Positions 1 to 7,341 of a DNA stretch of 64,000 bases are shown here, in pieces. Position 1 is the stretch's first letter; the number at the start of each line of letters is the position of its first letter. The notes under the pieces were generated by a model. The model saw only the letters and a list, made by a program, of their open reading frames with translations, was not told the origin of the DNA and ran no database searches. The DNA comes from Falsiroseomonas stagni DSM 19981 (lineage in GTDB: Bacteria > Pseudomonadota > Alphaproteobacteria > Acetobacterales > Acetobacteraceae): contig NZ_FOSQ01000010.1 in the NCBI RefSeq assembly GCF_900114315.1, forward strand, positions 62,001 to 126,000, in the 5' to 3' direction. Position numbers and translations under genes: made by a program.

Positions 1-165
1 GTGGTGGGCGAGCACGACGCGCTGACACCGCCCCACCTGGCCGAGGAGATCGCCGCCGGCATCCCGGGCGCCACCCTCGCCCGCATCCCCGAAGCCGGCC
101 ACCTGCCGACGATGGAGGAACCGGAGGCCGTCATCGCCGCCATGCGGGACTGGCTGCGAGCCTGA
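1..165 (+). CDS. Alpha/beta hydrolase, C-terminal fragment (gene starts before the window)
   Basis: The reading frame is open from the first base and ends at TGA 163-165, so only the last 54 residues are present. They begin VVGEHDALTPP, which fits the strand and loop carrying the catalytic acid (G-x-x-D-x-x-P). They continue with AGHLPTMEEPEAV, which fits the catalytic-histidine loop (G-H) of alpha/beta hydrolases, and end in the usual amphipathic helix (MRDWLRA). The substrate cannot be told from this tail. The hydrolase-fold call is good; anything more precise is not possible here. Confidence 0.75.
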   Translation: MVGEHDALTPPHLAEEIAAGIPGATLARIPEAGHLPTMEEPEAVIAAMRDWLRA

Positions 166-201
166 CGCGCCCCTAGATTCGCCGCCACAACGGAGAGTCC
201 C

Positions 202-591
202 ATGGCCGAGACCGACATCCTCGTCACGCGCGAAACCAAGCGGTCCTACGGCCTGGTCCGCGGCAGCATCGCCATCCTCTGCCTGGGCCTGCCCTTCCTG
301 GGCCGCCAGCGCATCCAGGTGACGACCGAACGCGTCATCATCGAAAGCGGGTTCCTGACCAAGGTGCGCGACGACGTCGAGGTCTTCCGCATCCGCGACG
401 TGGTCACCACCCAACCCCTCTGGCACCGCCTGCTCGGCATCGGCGACGTCATCATCAAGGCGACCGAAGGCCGCACCGAGGAACGACACACCCTGCGCGG
501 CGTGCCCGACCCCATCGCCGTGGCCGAAGCCATCCGCCAGGCCTGGAACCAGGCCGCCCGCCCCCGCTCGGCGACGAACATCGACGGGTAG
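202..591 (+). CDS. PH domain-containing protein (bPH_2 type)
   Basis: This is a 129-residue protein starting at ATG 202 behind a GGAGAG ribosome-binding site. A short hydrophobic stretch near residues 22-35 is followed by alternating beta-strand segments (RIQVTTERVIIESG, VEVFRIRDVVTTQPLWHRLLG, DVIIKATEG). This is the pattern of bacterial PH-like domains, in which a T-x-x-R-V-I-x-x-x-G turn precedes an I-x-D-V strand. Such domains are usually membrane-associated; their ligand is mostly unknown. It follows the hydrolase by 36 nt on the same strand and may be co-transcribed with it. No function beyond the domain is supported. Confidence 0.8.
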   Translation: MAETDILVTRETKRSYGLVRGSIAILCLGLPFLGRQRIQVTTERVIIESGFLTKVRDDVEVFRIRDVVTTQPLWHRLLGIGDVIIKATEGRTEERHTLRGVPDPIAVAEAIRQAWNQAARPRSATNIDG

Positions 592-603
592 CGCGGGTTT
601 GTC

Positions 604-828
604 CCGGAGAGGGGCTGCGCGCCCCTCTCCGGACCTCTCCCGCGCCAGGGGGCAACGGCCCCCTGGACCGCGAGGTTATCGGGGGATGGAGGGAGGGGCA
701 TGGCACGCGCGCCGAACAAGCGGTGGCGCCGTGCCCCTCCCTCCATCCCCCGATCTCATGGGTTCCCAAGGGCCCGCTGGCCCTTGGCAGGGTAGGGGTA
801 TCGGGGAAGGGACTGCGTCCCTTCCCCG
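604..828. repeat. Five-hairpin quasi-palindromic intergenic repeat element, copy A
   Basis: Five consecutive perfect inverted repeats fill the gap between two convergent genes. Hairpin 1 is at 604-632 (12-bp stem), hairpin 2 at 645-666 (9 bp, loop AACG), the central arm pair at 678-700/732-754 (23 bp), hairpin 4 at 766-787 (9 bp, loop CGCT) and hairpin 5 at 802-828 (12 bp, loop TGC). Stem lengths are symmetric around the centre (12-9-23-9-12). The same architecture with different stem sequences recurs at 15390-15585. The flanking genes converge here, so the hairpins may end transcription from both sides, but there is no T-tract. Confidence 0.8.
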
Positions 829-839
829 GGCCACCCGCG

Positions 840-1577
840 CTACCGCCCGATGAGCGCCAGCCGGGCCGGGGTCCGGCTGGCGATGGGGACCGGCATGCCG
901 CGGTAGGCGTCGAGGCTGCGGCCGGGGCTGCCGGTGTTGGCGATGGTCGTGGCGCGGTCGGCGTTGTTGGAGAGGAAGGCGCCGCCGCCGCCGGGTTGGG
1001 CGACGGTTGCCGCGGTGGTGGCGGGGGCGGCGACGGGCGGGTGGGGGTTGCCCTGTTCGGTCGCCCAGGCGGCGAGGACGCGGGCGCGGTAGGGTTCGGC
1101 GAATTCCGGGGTCTGGCTGTGGTAGGCGGCGGCGGCGCGCTGCCAGTCGCCCCCGCGCGCGGCTTGCAGTTCCGTCAGGAAGCGGGCGGCGTAGTTCGCG
1201 TTGGCGGTGGGGTCGAAGGCTTCGTCCAGGCTGGCGAAGGCGTTGGGGTGGTGGCGCAGGTTCACCTGCATGCAGCCGACATCGATGGAGCGCACGCCCC
1301 GGGCCTGGAGTGCCTGCACCTCGGCAATCGCTGCCGCCTTGGTGGTGAAGAATTGCCCGCGGCCCTCGGCGTTGATGGTCCAGGGCCAGGGGTGGAAGGC
1401 GCCGGTTTCGGGGTCTCGCCGGCCGGATTCGACGCGCCCGATGGCGCTGAGCAGATGGGCCGGGATGCCGGAAGCCCGTTCCGCCGCCTGGATCGCGCCG
1501 CGGCAGAGGCGGCCGGGCTCGGCCGTGGCTGGTGTGGGTAGGGCGAGGAGCAGGAGGGAGAGGAGGAGGCGCTTCAT
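840..1577 (-). CDS. Lytic transglycosylase, SLT-domain, secreted
   Basis: This 245-residue protein would cleave the glycan strands of peptidoglycan in the periplasm. The start is taken at ATG 1577 because it gives a clean Sec signal peptide (MKRLLLSLLLLALPTPATA, residues 1-19); the frame is open further upstream without such a sequence. The SLT domain covers about residues 24-160. The likely catalytic Glu50 lies in IGRVESG, followed by the family motifs DVGCMQVNLRHH (about 99-110) and AAAYHSQTP (about 150-158). The tail after residue 180 is Pro/Ala/Gly-rich and probably disordered. It is the VirB1-like, short form of the family. The 3' end abuts the five-hairpin repeat. Confidence 0.85.
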   Translation of the reverse strand: MKRLLLSLLLLALPTPATAEPGRLCRGAIQAAERASGIPAHLLSAIGRVESGRRDPETGAFHPWPWTINAEGRGQFFTTKAAAIAEVQALQARGVRSIDVGCMQVNLRHHPNAFASLDEAFDPTANANYAARFLTELQAARGGDWQRAAAAYHSQTPEFAEPYRARVLAAWATEQGNPHPPVAAPATTAATVAQPGGGGAFLSNNADRATTIANTGSPGRSLDAYRGMPVPIASRTPARLALIGR

Positions 1578-1626
1578 GCCCGGCACGGCGCAAGGCGCGT
1601 GCCAGAAGGGACAACCCGGGCGGGGG

Positions 1627-2223
1627 CTACAGGATGGGTTCGGCCGGCGGGCGTGGAGCCTCGGCGGCCGGTGGTTCGGGCGCCGGTGGTTCGGGCGCCG
1701 GGGCTTGGGCGGCGGGTGGGGCCTCCGCCTGGGCGGGCGGGTTGGCCGGCGGGGGCGTTGGCGCGGCGGTGTAGTCGGGCACGATGCGGGCCTGGTTGCC
1801 ACCGATCATCAGCACGCGCTGGCCGATCGCCAGTGGGGTTGGGTCCCGCTGCGTGACGGTGAAGAGGTCGCCATTGTCCTTGCGGGCGATGTATTCGAAG
1901 GCGGTGGTGTCCCCCGCCACCCGTTCCGTGGCGGCGCCGAGCAGCCCGCCGACCAGCGCGCCGCCGACCGCGCCGATGGCGCTGGCCATGTTCCCGCCCG
2001 GGGCCTGGGATCCGAGGATGCCGCCCGCCGCGCCGCCGGTCGCGGCGCCGGTGCTGCCCTCGGCCGTCACGGTCACGCGGCGCACCCCGATGATGACGGC
2101 CTGTTCGACGCGGTTCATCTGCTGCACCGCGCGCGTGGCGTAGTCATCCGCCGAATAGCTCGGCCGGCACGCGGCGAGCGCGAGCGGGGCGAGCAGGAGG
2201 AGGAGGTGTCTGGGTCCCGGCAT
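1627..2223 (-). CDS. Glycine-zipper outer-membrane lipoprotein (SlyB/Pcp-like)
   Basis: This is a 198-residue protein. The start at ATG 2223 is preferred over an upstream in-frame start because it places a lipoprotein signal with lipobox LALAAC (Cys19) at the N-terminus. The mature part has a short conserved segment (VQQMNRVEQAVIIGVRRV), then a glycine-zipper two-helix region (about residues 60-105: GGAAGGILG, AIGAVGGALVGGLLGAA) as in SlyB/Pcp lipoproteins. Next is a small beta domain (YIARKDNGDLFTVTQRD). The last 45 residues are a low-complexity Pro/Ala tail (APEPPAPEPP). Its likely place is the periplasmic face of the outer membrane. It is not visibly linked to the neighbours. Confidence 0.8.
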   Translation of the reverse strand: MPGPRHLLLLLAPLALAACRPSYSADDYATRAVQQMNRVEQAVIIGVRRVTVTAEGSTGAATGGAAGGILGSQAPGGNMASAIGAVGGALVGGLLGAATERVAGDTTAFEYIARKDNGDLFTVTQRDPTPLAIGQRVLMIGGNQARIVPDYTAAPTPPPANPPAQAEAPPAAQAPAPEPPAPEPPAAEAPRPPAEPIL

Positions 2224-2352
2224 GGCGGTGTTCCTGTAGGCGAGGGCGGGCGGCCCTGTCACCACGCTTCCTGCGCGGGGCGCCCATGGGTGCTTTGACG
2301 GCCGCGCGTGGCGCGAATGTGTCGCCCCTGTGTCCGCCTGTGACGGGGCGCC

Positions 2353-3057
2353 TCAATCGTAGCCGAAGGCCTGCATGTCCTCGCGAAAGTGATCGGCCAG
2401 GAAGGCGGCATCGGCCGCGGTGATGTCGGCGGACCGCATCAGGATGCGGTGGCTGCGGTTGGCGTGGGGGAGGACGAAGGCCGGGTCCACCAGGTCCTGC
2501 AGGATGGTGCTGCCGGCCATGTCCTCGATCCGCAGCGGTTCCGCCGCCAGGGTTGCCGTCCGGGTCTTGGCGGCCTGGGACCGGAAGGCGGCGTCGTAGT
2601 GCAGGTGCCGGTTGCGGATGAAGCCGCCGAAATCGTCGCTTTCGATGAAGGCGCGGGAGGCCGGCCAGCGCAACTGCCCGTGCTGAGCGGAGAGCGTCGC
2701 CCAGTCGGCGCGGATCGCGGGCAGGGTCATGCCGTGCTTCTCCGCCCAGCCCAGCACGATGCCGCCCACGAAATTGTAGAGGCTGGCGATGCGCGCCCTG
2801 GGGTGGCGGACGAAGGCCAGGATGCGCATGCCCTCCAGCGCGTCCGCCCCCACGGCCGCCTCGATCTCATCGAGCCCGGAATGCTTGTAGAGGCCGAAGC
2901 GGCGCTGGAAGTAGGTGCTCGCCTGCTCCCCATGCGGCGTGGAGCCGAGGATCAGGTCGTCCCAGCGGGCGAAGGGCTCATAGCCCTGTTCGAAGCTGGT
3001 GCCGCCGGTCTTGTGAAGGTGAATGAAGACGAAGCGGCGGGAGCGGGCGAAAATCAT
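2353..3057 (-). CDS. Sulfotransferase-family protein
   Basis: This 234-residue protein starts at ATG 3057, which overlaps the stop of the upstream phosphatase gene (ATGA), so it is probably translationally coupled to it. Residues 10-20 contain FIHLHKTGGTSF, the 5'-phosphosulfate-binding loop of PAPS-dependent sulfotransferases (K-x-G-[GS]-[ST]-S). The segment FVRHPRARIASLYNF (about residues 79-93) fits the 3'-phosphate-binding motif (R-x-P-x-x-R-x-x-S). Family membership is therefore clear. The acceptor (carbohydrate, lipid or protein) is not predictable. Pairing with an exported phosphatase suggests a surface or phosphate-related role, but this is only context. Confidence 0.8.
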   Translation of the reverse strand: MIFARSRRFVFIHLHKTGGTSFEQGYEPFARWDDLILGSTPHGEQASTYFQRRFGLYKHSGLDEIEAAVGADALEGMRILAFVRHPRARIASLYNFVGGIVLGWAEKHGMTLPAIRADWATLSAQHGQLRWPASRAFIESDDFGGFIRNRHLHYDAAFRSQAAKTRTATLAAEPLRIEDMAGSTILQDLVDPAFVLPHANRSHRILMRSADITAADAAFLADHFREDMQAFGYD

Positions 3058-4559
3058 GCGGTCTCCAGCCTCGGCATGCCCTGCGCCACGGCGAAGCGCG
3101 CAAGGGGCGAGGCGCCGCTTGTGGCATCGAGCGGGTTGTCCAGCGCCATCATCGTCGCCACCGCGTCCCGCTGCGTCAGCCGCAGCGAGAGCCAGCCGCG
3201 GCGGGAGGCATCGGCGTAGGTGATGTGCGGATCGTTGGGGAAGGGCAGGGCATAGCGGGCGTTGTTCTGGCTGGTGATGGAGGTGGCGACGAATTCGACG
3301 GCGCAGGCCGGTGTCTCCGGCCGGTCGAAATCCGGGCGGAGCTCGGCCGCCAGGAAGGCGTGGATGTCGCCGCCGAGGACCAGCGGCGTGCCCTGGTCCC
3401 GCCGCCGCGCGGCCAGTTGCGACAGCAGGCGGGCGCGGGCGGGCTGGTAGCCGTCCCACCCATCGGTCCAGTAGACCGGCGGCGCCTGGCGGCCGCCGAG
3501 GCGGGCCATGCGGGTCTGCTGCGCGATCAGCGTCCAGCGGACGGATTCCCGCGCCAGGCCATCGGTGAGCCAGGCTTCCTGCTCCGCGCCCAGGATGCTG
3601 CGGGCGGGGTCGGCCAGTTCGGCGCATTGGTCGAAGGTGACGCGGGTGGCGCCGCCGCGGTCGGGCGGCTGGCAGGCCTGGGGGTGGCGGTATTGCCGGT
3701 CATCCAGCAGATGGATCTGCGCCAGCGATCCCAGGCCGATGCGGCGGTGGATGCGGGCGCTGGCGCCGGCGGGCCTGGCGGAGCGCGGCAGCGGCATGTG
3801 TTCCCAGAAGGCCTGGTAGGCGGCGGCGCGGCGGGCGAGGAAGGGCGCGCCGCGCTCGCGCTCCCCGATCTCGCCCCCATAGTCGTTGGAGACCTCATGG
3901 TCGTCCCAAGTGACGACCCAGGGGCAGGCGGCGTGCGCGGCCTGCAAATCGGGGTCGCTGCGATAGAGCGCGTAGCGGGCGCGATAATCCTCCAGCGTCC
4001 GCGCCGTGGGGCTGGCATGGCTGCGGACCAGGTTCCGGCCCCAGGAGGCCTCGTAGATGTAGTCGCCGAGGAAGGCGACGAGGTCCGGGTTGCTGGCGGC
4101 GATGTGGCGGTGGGCGGCGTAGAAGCCGTGTTCGTATTGCTGGCAATTGGCGACGGCGATGTGGAGCGGGTCCTCCGCGCCCGGTGCGGGGGCGGTGCGG
4201 GCGCGGCCGGTGGGGCTAGCCTCGCCGAGGGCGGTGAAGCGGTAGTGGTACCAGGCGCCAGGGCGCAGGCCCGTGACCTCGACATGGATCGAATGGGCCT
4301 CATCGGGCCGGGCCATGGCCTGGCCGCGCGCCGCGGGGCGGCGGAAGGCCTCGTCCTCCGCCACCACCCAGTCGACCGGCACGGGCTGGTCGGGCAGGGC
4401 GCCGCCGGGGGCGGGCATCAACCGCGTCCAGATCACGAAGCCCGTGGGGCCGGGATCGCCGGAGGCGACACCAAGGGCGAAGGGCGTGGCCGCGGCGGCG
4501 CGCGCGGGCAGGGAGAGGGCGAGCGCGGGGGCGGCGAGGAGGAGGGTGCGGCGGCGCAT
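3054..4559 (-). CDS. phoD: PhoD-like alkaline phosphatase / phosphodiesterase
   Basis: This 501-residue protein is exported: the N-terminus MRRRTLLLAAPALALSLPARA has a twin-arginine-like cluster and a hydrophobic core. An N-terminal Fn3-like PhoD domain (ASGDPGPTGFVIWTRL) precedes the metallophosphatase domain. Metal-binding motifs are visible: FLGDYIYEASWG, TWDDHEVSNDYGG and LVLGGDIHAFLAAEL, as in PhoD enzymes, which hydrolyse phosphomonoesters or diesters with Fe/Ca. Length and order match the family. It overlaps the sulfotransferase gene by four bases. No Pho box was identified in the short upstream region. The PhoD family call is firm; the exact substrate is not. Confidence 0.88.
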   Translation of the reverse strand: MRRRTLLLAAPALALSLPARAAAATPFALGVASGDPGPTGFVIWTRLMPAPGGALPDQPVPVDWVVAEDEAFRRPAARGQAMARPDEAHSIHVEVTGLRPGAWYHYRFTALGEASPTGRARTAPAPGAEDPLHIAVANCQQYEHGFYAAHRHIAASNPDLVAFLGDYIYEASWGRNLVRSHASPTARTLEDYRARYALYRSDPDLQAAHAACPWVVTWDDHEVSNDYGGEIGERERGAPFLARRAAAYQAFWEHMPLPRSARPAGASARIHRRIGLGSLAQIHLLDDRQYRHPQACQPPDRGGATRVTFDQCAELADPARSILGAEQEAWLTDGLARESVRWTLIAQQTRMARLGGRQAPPVYWTDGWDGYQPARARLLSQLAARRRDQGTPLVLGGDIHAFLAAELRPDFDRPETPACAVEFVATSITSQNNARYALPFPNDPHITYADASRRGWLSLRLTQRDAVATMMALDNPLDATSGASPLARFAVAQGMPRLETA

Positions 4560-4638
4560 GGGGCAGTCTCCCCCGGATCGGGGGCGGGCGCCAAGGCGGG
4601 GCTTGGGTCAGTACGATGACTTTAGCCGATTATGCCGA

Positions 4639-4983
4639 TTATGCGCGTTTAGCACCGTTTTCGCGGGGTCGGTGGAACCAGCAGAGGTCGAGGAAGGTGG
4701 GTTCATGGTCCAGCGCCTCCCATTCCTGGCGGATGCGCCGTAGCACCGCGTCGCGGTCACCGTCGCACCAAGGCTCACCCGGGGGATCGGCGTAGGGGCT
4801 GGAAACGGCGATGAAGCCCTGGTCGAGCATGAGACCGACGAAATGGAGCATGCGCTCGGTGTCGTCCTGGCCAGGAGGCGTCTCCGTGAGCTCCCGCAAC
4901 GCGTCCAGCACGCTGGGAAAGGTCACGTCGTCGATCGTGGCGTATTCCCAGAAGCCAGAAACCTCTTCCTTCATGGTGGGCAT
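4639..4983 (-). CDS. Probable immunity protein for the adjacent toxin tip
   Basis: This is a 114-residue acidic protein (start ATG 4983; ATG 4974 is an alternative) with no signal peptide or membrane segment. Its stop-proximal region (DHEPTFLDLCWFHRPREN) and the segment ERMLHFVGLMLDQGFIAV give it the look of a small soluble immunity protein. The main support is context. It begins 10 bases downstream of a short gene on the same strand whose product ends like a polymorphic toxin, and toxin-then-immunity is the standard order. Local GC is clearly lower than in flanking housekeeping genes, suggesting transfer. I do not recognise a named family with certainty. Confidence 0.6.
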   Translation of the reverse strand: MPTMKEEVSGFWEYATIDDVTFPSVLDALRELTETPPGQDDTERMLHFVGLMLDQGFIAVSSPYADPPGEPWCDGDRDAVLRRIRQEWEALDHEPTFLDLCWFHRPRENGAKRA

Positions 4984-4993
4984 GTTGGCGGCC

Positions 4994-5191
4994 TCAAAAA
5001 TGGAATTTTCGGACGGCGGTGAAGCCGGGGATGTTGATGTCGATCGATGGGCTGCCGCTGGACGTCAATGGTCGATACCCAACGACTGTACCGTCATCGA
5101 GGCGGTACATTCGACCGGGATGGCCTCGCGGCCTTAGGTCGATCGCGCCGCTACCACTAGAGAAGGCGATGAAATGTCGGTCGAGCATCAC
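4994..5191 (-). CDS. Orphan C-terminal tip of a polymorphic toxin (probable remnant)
   Basis: From GTG 5191 (ATG 5188 follows) this encodes 65 residues. The frame is open back to about 5338, reading through sequence now used by the opposite-strand gene, with no earlier canonical start. The protein contains MYRLDDGTVVGYRPLTSSG, then PSIDINIPGF and a final KFHF. A D-G-x-x-V-x-Y-R-P-x-x-x-S-G segment, an I-D-I-N strand and a K-[FI]-H-F end are, as I recall them, typical of the C-terminal RNase-like domains of Rhs/CDI polymorphic toxins. The delivery part is absent, so it is probably a displaced tip left beside its immunity gene. Whether the short form is still translated is unknown. Confidence 0.5.
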   Translation of the reverse strand: MMLDRHFIAFSSGSGAIDLRPRGHPGRMYRLDDGTVVGYRPLTSSGSPSIDINIPGFTAVRKFHF

Positions 5192-5268
5192 GGCGACGAC
5201 CGGCGCGAGGTGTCGTCCGGCAGGAGCGGAACCCGGGCGCGTATCGGGAGTGGGCGCGAGGGGGCCGC

Positions 5269-5988
5269 TTGCGACGCGAAGTTGACGTTCGTCTCCGTAG
5301 CGTAATCTTGCTCGTCCGCCTCGGGTTGTGGCTCTATCTCACCATGCTCCCGGACGGCGGTTTCTTCGCGGCGATAGAGAAGGTCCTCTCGCAGGTTAGT
5401 GCGCTGGTCTGCGGCGCCGTTGCCCTGGCCATCTACCTTGTCCTCGATAGCATGCCGGCGGACTGGCGCTGGTTAGCGCGTGCCCTGATGCTAGGCTTTG
5501 CGTTCGTTGGCGCCGCTAAGCTGCTGGACGGCTCGGTGCGCGAGGTCCGTGCATATTTGAGGCGAAGGGGGGCCGAGGAGCGTCTGAAGCGTCGGAAGGC
5601 CGAAGCCATGGCTGAAGCCAAGGCTGCGGAGGAGCGGCGCAAGAAGGCCGAGCATCAACAAGCTGAGCAGGAGCGCGAGAAGGAAGCAGAGCGCAGGCGC
5701 ATCGCGCTGGAGCGCCTCGACCACCTGTCCCCAGAGGAAATTGGCTTCATCTGGCGGGCGCTAGAGAGACGCTCCCAGACCATTTTTGGCTGGGTGCATT
5801 CCCATCCTGGCCGCAGCCTGCAGATGAAAGGGCTCGTGCAGTCGGAGGGGTCGACAGGCCATGAAGATCACTGGCCATGGGTCTTTCCGGACTTCGTCTG
5901 GAAGGTGCTGCTCGAGCGGCGCGAAGAATTTATGCAGAAGCACGGCGACAACGAGCGGGAGAAGCAGCGCCGCAGCCGGACTCGGTAG
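5269..5988 (+). CDS. Membrane-anchored coiled-coil protein, superinfection-exclusion B-like
   Basis: This 239-residue protein starts at TTG 5269 or a nearby TTG, without a strong ribosome-binding site. It has a hydrophobic N-terminal half with about two membrane segments (residues 9-30 and 40-60, with a further hydrophobic stretch 69-85). A highly charged coiled coil follows (about 98-150, rich in K/E/R/A), then a cytoplasmic C-terminal domain beginning LDHLSPEEIGFIWRALERR. Two N-terminal membrane helices followed by an L-S-P-E-E domain match the layout of prophage SieB proteins, which block superinfecting phage. The likeness is architectural, not proven. It lies in the same low-GC island as the toxin tip and overlaps that frame head to head. 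Confidence 0.55.
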   Translation: MRREVDVRLRSVILLVRLGLWLYLTMLPDGGFFAAIEKVLSQVSALVCGAVALAIYLVLDSMPADWRWLARALMLGFAFVGAAKLLDGSVREVRAYLRRRGAEERLKRRKAEAMAEAKAAEERRKKAEHQQAEQEREKEAERRRIALERLDHLSPEEIGFIWRALERRSQTIFGWVHSHPGRSLQMKGLVQSEGSTGHEDHWPWVFPDFVWKVLLERREEFMQKHGDNEREKQRRSRTR

Positions 5989-6453
5989 CCGCTCATGCCG
6001 CGACGCCGCAAGCACTCGCATAAATTGAAGGTCTGGTTCCCGCCCTTCTCAGATTTCCCAAAGCGTTCGAACGCTGTGTCGTTGCGCCTCACATTGCCTA
6101 GGCCTTCGCCCAATCCGGAGCGCATTCAGGATGGCGTGTCTCCCACGGCCCTATCCATGGCGGCACTTGAGCGCCTCGTGACAATAGACGAATGGCAACG
6201 AGACAGGTGCTCGAGACCGATCGGGTCGCGGCACCTTGGGACTCGTGCGGGTCAGTCCTGAACCCCGGCTCCCCGCGGTGGCCGGGATGCGCACCAGCAG
6301 CTACCAAGCCACCGATCGCACGAAACGGCCCGGATTGCAAGGAAATATTCCTAACAAACCTCCTCCGCGATTAGCTCCCCGCCCCCACCCGTGGCCCCCC
6401 GCCGCGCCCTGTGGGACAGTCACCTGCACCAACGCATCGGGAGGGCGCCGCGC
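5989..6453. other. Gene-free stretch at the end of the low-GC island
   Basis: This 465-base interval between the SieB-like gene and the dehydrogenase gene holds no convincing gene. Short open frames at 5995-6261 (+) and 6098-6340 (-) lack a ribosome-binding site and protein-like composition. No tRNA, rRNA or clear inverted repeat was found. Base composition is lower in GC than the flanking chromosome until about 6360, where typical sequence resumes. It may be decayed mobile DNA plus the promoter region of the dehydrogenase gene. Confidence 0.5.
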
Positions 6454-7341
6454 ATGGCCCGGATTGGATTCATCGGCCTCGGCAACATGGGCGGGCCCAT
6501 GGCGCGCAACCTGGTGAAGGCGGGGCATGCGGTCGCGTGCTTCGACCTCTCCGCCGCCGCCATGGCGGCCGTCCCCGGCGCTAGGGCGGCGGGCAGCGCG
6601 GCGGAGGCCGCGGCCGGCGCCGACTTCGTCATCACCATGCTGCCCGCCGGCCAGCATGTGCGGGATGCCGTGCTGGGGGCGGGGGGGATCGCCGCTTCCT
6701 CCCCGCCAAACGCCGTGCTGGTGGATTGCTCCACCATCGATGTCGCGACCGCGCGGGCGGTGGCGGAGGGGTGCGGGCGCGCCTTCCTCGATGCGCCGGT
6801 CTCCGGCGGGGTGATGGGGGCGGAGGGGGCGACGCTGACCTTCATGGTGGGGGGCGCGGATGCCGCCTTCGCCCAGGCCGAGCCGATCCTGAAGCAGATG
6901 GGGCGCGCCGTGATCCATTGCGGGGGCGCGGGCGCCGGCCAGGCGGCCAAGGCCTGCAACAACATGATGCTGGCGGCCACCATGATCGTGACGGCGGAGG
7001 CCTTCGTGCTGGCGGAAAGCCTCGGCCTGTCGCACCAGGCGCTGTTCGACGTGGCGTCGAAATCCTCCGGCCAGTCCTGGAGCCTGACGACCTATTGCCC
7101 CGTGCCCGGCCCGGTGCCGGGCAGCCCGGCCAATCGCGGCTACCAGCCGGGCTTCTCGGCCGGGTTGATGCTGAAGGACCTCGGCCTCGCGGTGGGGGCG
7201 GCGGAGGCGGGAGGGGTCGCCACGCCGGTGGGCGCGCGGGCGCTGGAACTCTACCGCGCCTTCGTGGAGGCGGGGGGGGCCGGGCGCGACTTCTCCGGCA
7301 TCATCGAACATCTGCGCGACGGCGGCGCGGTCAGGGGGTGA
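6454..7341 (+). CDS. mmsB: 3-hydroxyisobutyrate dehydrogenase
   Basis: This 295-residue NAD-dependent beta-hydroxyacid dehydrogenase oxidises 3-hydroxyisobutyrate to methylmalonate semialdehyde in valine breakdown. ATG 6454 is chosen because the Rossmann motif GFIGLGNMGGPMARNL begins at residue 5, as usual for the family; the frame upstream is open but atypical. The signature FLDAPVSGGVMGAEGATLTFMVGG (in two parts, about residues 112-135) and the catalytic-lysine region GQAAKACNNMM (about 165-175) are present. Length is standard. The C-terminus overlaps the convergent zinc-ribbon gene by 11 bases. No other valine-catabolism genes lie nearby, so it could act on a related hydroxyacid. Confidence 0.88.
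   Translation: MARIGFIGLGNMGGPMARNLVKAGHAVACFDLSAAAMAAVPGARAAGSAAEAAAGADFVITMLPAGQHVRDAVLGAGGIAASSPPNAVLVDCSTIDVATARAVAEGCGRAFLDAPVSGGVMGAEGATLTFMVGGADAAFAQAEPILKQMGRAVIHCGGAGAGQAAKACNNMMLAATMIVTAEAFVLAESLGLSHQALFDVASKSSGQSWSLTTYCPVPGPVPGSPANRGYQPGFSAGLMLKDLGLAVGAAEAGGVATPVGARALELYRAFVEAGGAGRDFSGIIEHLRDGGAVRG

Noticed and set aside
604-828. CRISPR array
   Set aside because: The repeats are inverted and non-identical, without regularly spaced direct repeats or cas genes.
5995-6340. 88- and 80-residue frames in the gap after the SieB-like gene
   Set aside because: No ribosome-binding site, no protein-like pattern and overlap on opposite strands, so they were left as non-coding.
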